Source of the DNA: Planctomycetia bacterium
GTDB lineage: Bacteria > Planctomycetota > Planctomycetia > Pirellulales > UBA1268
Reading direction: 5' to 3'
NCBI GenBank assembly: GCA_009923125.1
Contig: RFUD01000017.1
Coordinates: 1-13,981, forward strand
Length of the DNA: 13,981 bases
Positions 13,475-13,981 of the stretch are shown here, one piece after another (position 1 is the first letter of the stretch; every line of letters begins with the position of its first letter). The notes beneath the pieces are model-generated. The model was not told the origin of the DNA. It saw only the letters and a list, made by a program, of their open reading frames with translations, and made no database searches. Both the position numbers and the translations under genes were made by a program.

Positions 13475-13737
13475 GATCGGGGCCGCCTCCGGGGGTGCTT
13501 ACCAAGTGTCCGCCAAAGTGTTCCATCGCAAATCTACCTTGTTTTTCCGCGTTTTGCGAATCACTGAGACGAATTTGCGAGACATCGATTGATGCGCCGC
13601 GATAATTCGCACGCCGGGAGGGAAACGACGCATTCGCGAACGTTCCCGTCCGACGACACCACGTCGACCACGGTCGGCCGCCGGAGGGCGGTCAACCGGG
13701 TGGGGCAAAGGCCGACGGCAGCCGAAAGGCAGCCATC
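13475..13737. promoter_or_regulatory. Divergent intergenic region with repeated TTTGCGA heptamers
   Basis: This 263-base region separates the rhomboid gene from the right-edge gene and is locally less GC-rich. TTTGCGA occurs at 13553-13559 and 13574-13580, 21 bases apart, and its reverse complement TCGCAAA at 13526-13532. Possible -10 boxes are GATAAT (13601-13606, +) and TAGATT (13531-13536, -), both without clear -35 partners. A hairpin GGCCGCC/GGCGGTC (13676-13693, one G-T pair) lies in the leader of the right-edge gene. The heptamers may be operator half-sites; this is inference. Confidence 0.35.
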
Positions 13738-13981
13738 ATGGTTCGCGCCGTCTCTTCCCGCGGGCGATTCTCCGGCCCGCTGACGATCGAAGGCCTCGAG
13801 GCCCGCCTCCCGATGTCGGCGGACGTCGGCATCACGGCGGCCGGCCTGCGACAGATCGAATGGAACGGGCACCGGGTCGATGCGATCGGCGATGCCTGGG
13901 TCGCCCGCATGGCGGACCGCGGCGCCGCGGTCGAAACCTTGGGCTTGCCCGCCGCCTGGGCCGCCCGATCGCTCGGCGAAG
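13738..13981 (+). CDS. Unrecognised protein, N-terminal part, cut by the right edge
   Basis: An ATG at 13738 with AAAGG eight bases upstream opens a frame that stays open to the end (81 codons seen). The product starts with a basic stretch (MVRAVSSRGRF), with no signal peptide or membrane segment. A later part, LRQIEWNGHRVDAIGDAWVA to GAAVETLGLP (38-71), faintly resembles a STAS-like domain of the kind fused to some MlaE-type ABC permeases: a strand ending near an Asp, a helix, then a strand with a Gly-Leu-Pro turn. That resemblance is weak and rests on pattern only. Codon use, with G/C at third positions, fits real coding. Confidence 0.6.
   Translation, partial: MVRAVSSRGRFSGPLTIEGLEARLPMSADVGITAAGLRQIEWNGHRVDAIGDAWVARMADRGAAVETLGLPAAWAARSLGE

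Noticed and set aside
12422..13567. 381-codon plus-strand frame antisense to the rhomboid gene
   Set aside because: His/Asp/Arg-rich shadow of a clear rhomboid gene.

Overview
The window is GC-rich and gene-dense, and most likely comes from a planctomycete chromosome. Three points support this: an exported protein whose N-terminus carries the planctomycete-type LEPLETRRLLA motif, an exported PQQ-type propeller that begins DDWPQWMGP after its signal peptide, and the general mix of genes. The assignment is inference from family knowledge; there is no rRNA or marker tree here. No IS element, integrase, CRISPR array or phage gene is visible.

Layout, left to right. Positions 1-85 (+) hold the last codons of a gene that resembles the end of a Ser/Thr kinase domain. 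It converges on hisS (127-1455, -), whose start overlaps the stop of a YkgJ-type Cys-cluster gene (1452-1949, -). From the same short intergenic region recJ runs the other way (2068-3888, +), and its stop overlaps the start of an exported PQQ-like beta-propeller gene (3885-5261, +). A tRNA-Pro(CGG) gene (5370-5444, +) faces a small CPXCG-type Cys-rich gene (5507-5725, -). Two exported-protein genes follow on the + strand: an OprP/OprO-like porin (6009-7601) and a LEPR-XLL / RTX-like / C-terminal-propeller protein (7795-10284). A 316-base non-coding stretch (10285-10600) rich in small hairpins then separates these from a minus-strand cluster read right to left: rhomboid protease (12695-13474), a flavin-dependent-halogenase-like FAD oxidoreductase (11377-12624) and a YbfF-like alpha/beta hydrolase (10601-11380). 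A divergent region with a repeated TTTGCGA heptamer leads to the start of an unrecognised gene cut by the right edge (13738-13981, +).

How the genes fit together. Three pairs share four-base ATGA stop/start overlaps (ykgJ/hisS, recJ/propeller, oxidoreductase/hydrolase), so they are probably co-transcribed and translationally coupled. hisS and tRNA-Pro serve translation and recJ serves DNA repair. The porin and the two propeller proteins belong to the cell envelope or exported compartment. The most unusual locus is the oxidoreductase/hydrolase pair: the oxidoreductase shows the WxWxIP and FxxPxxSxG signatures and a lysine placed like the catalytic lysine of flavin-dependent halogenases. No other biosynthetic genes are present, so a halogenation pathway is a hypothesis. 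I found no clear new defence or mobile system.
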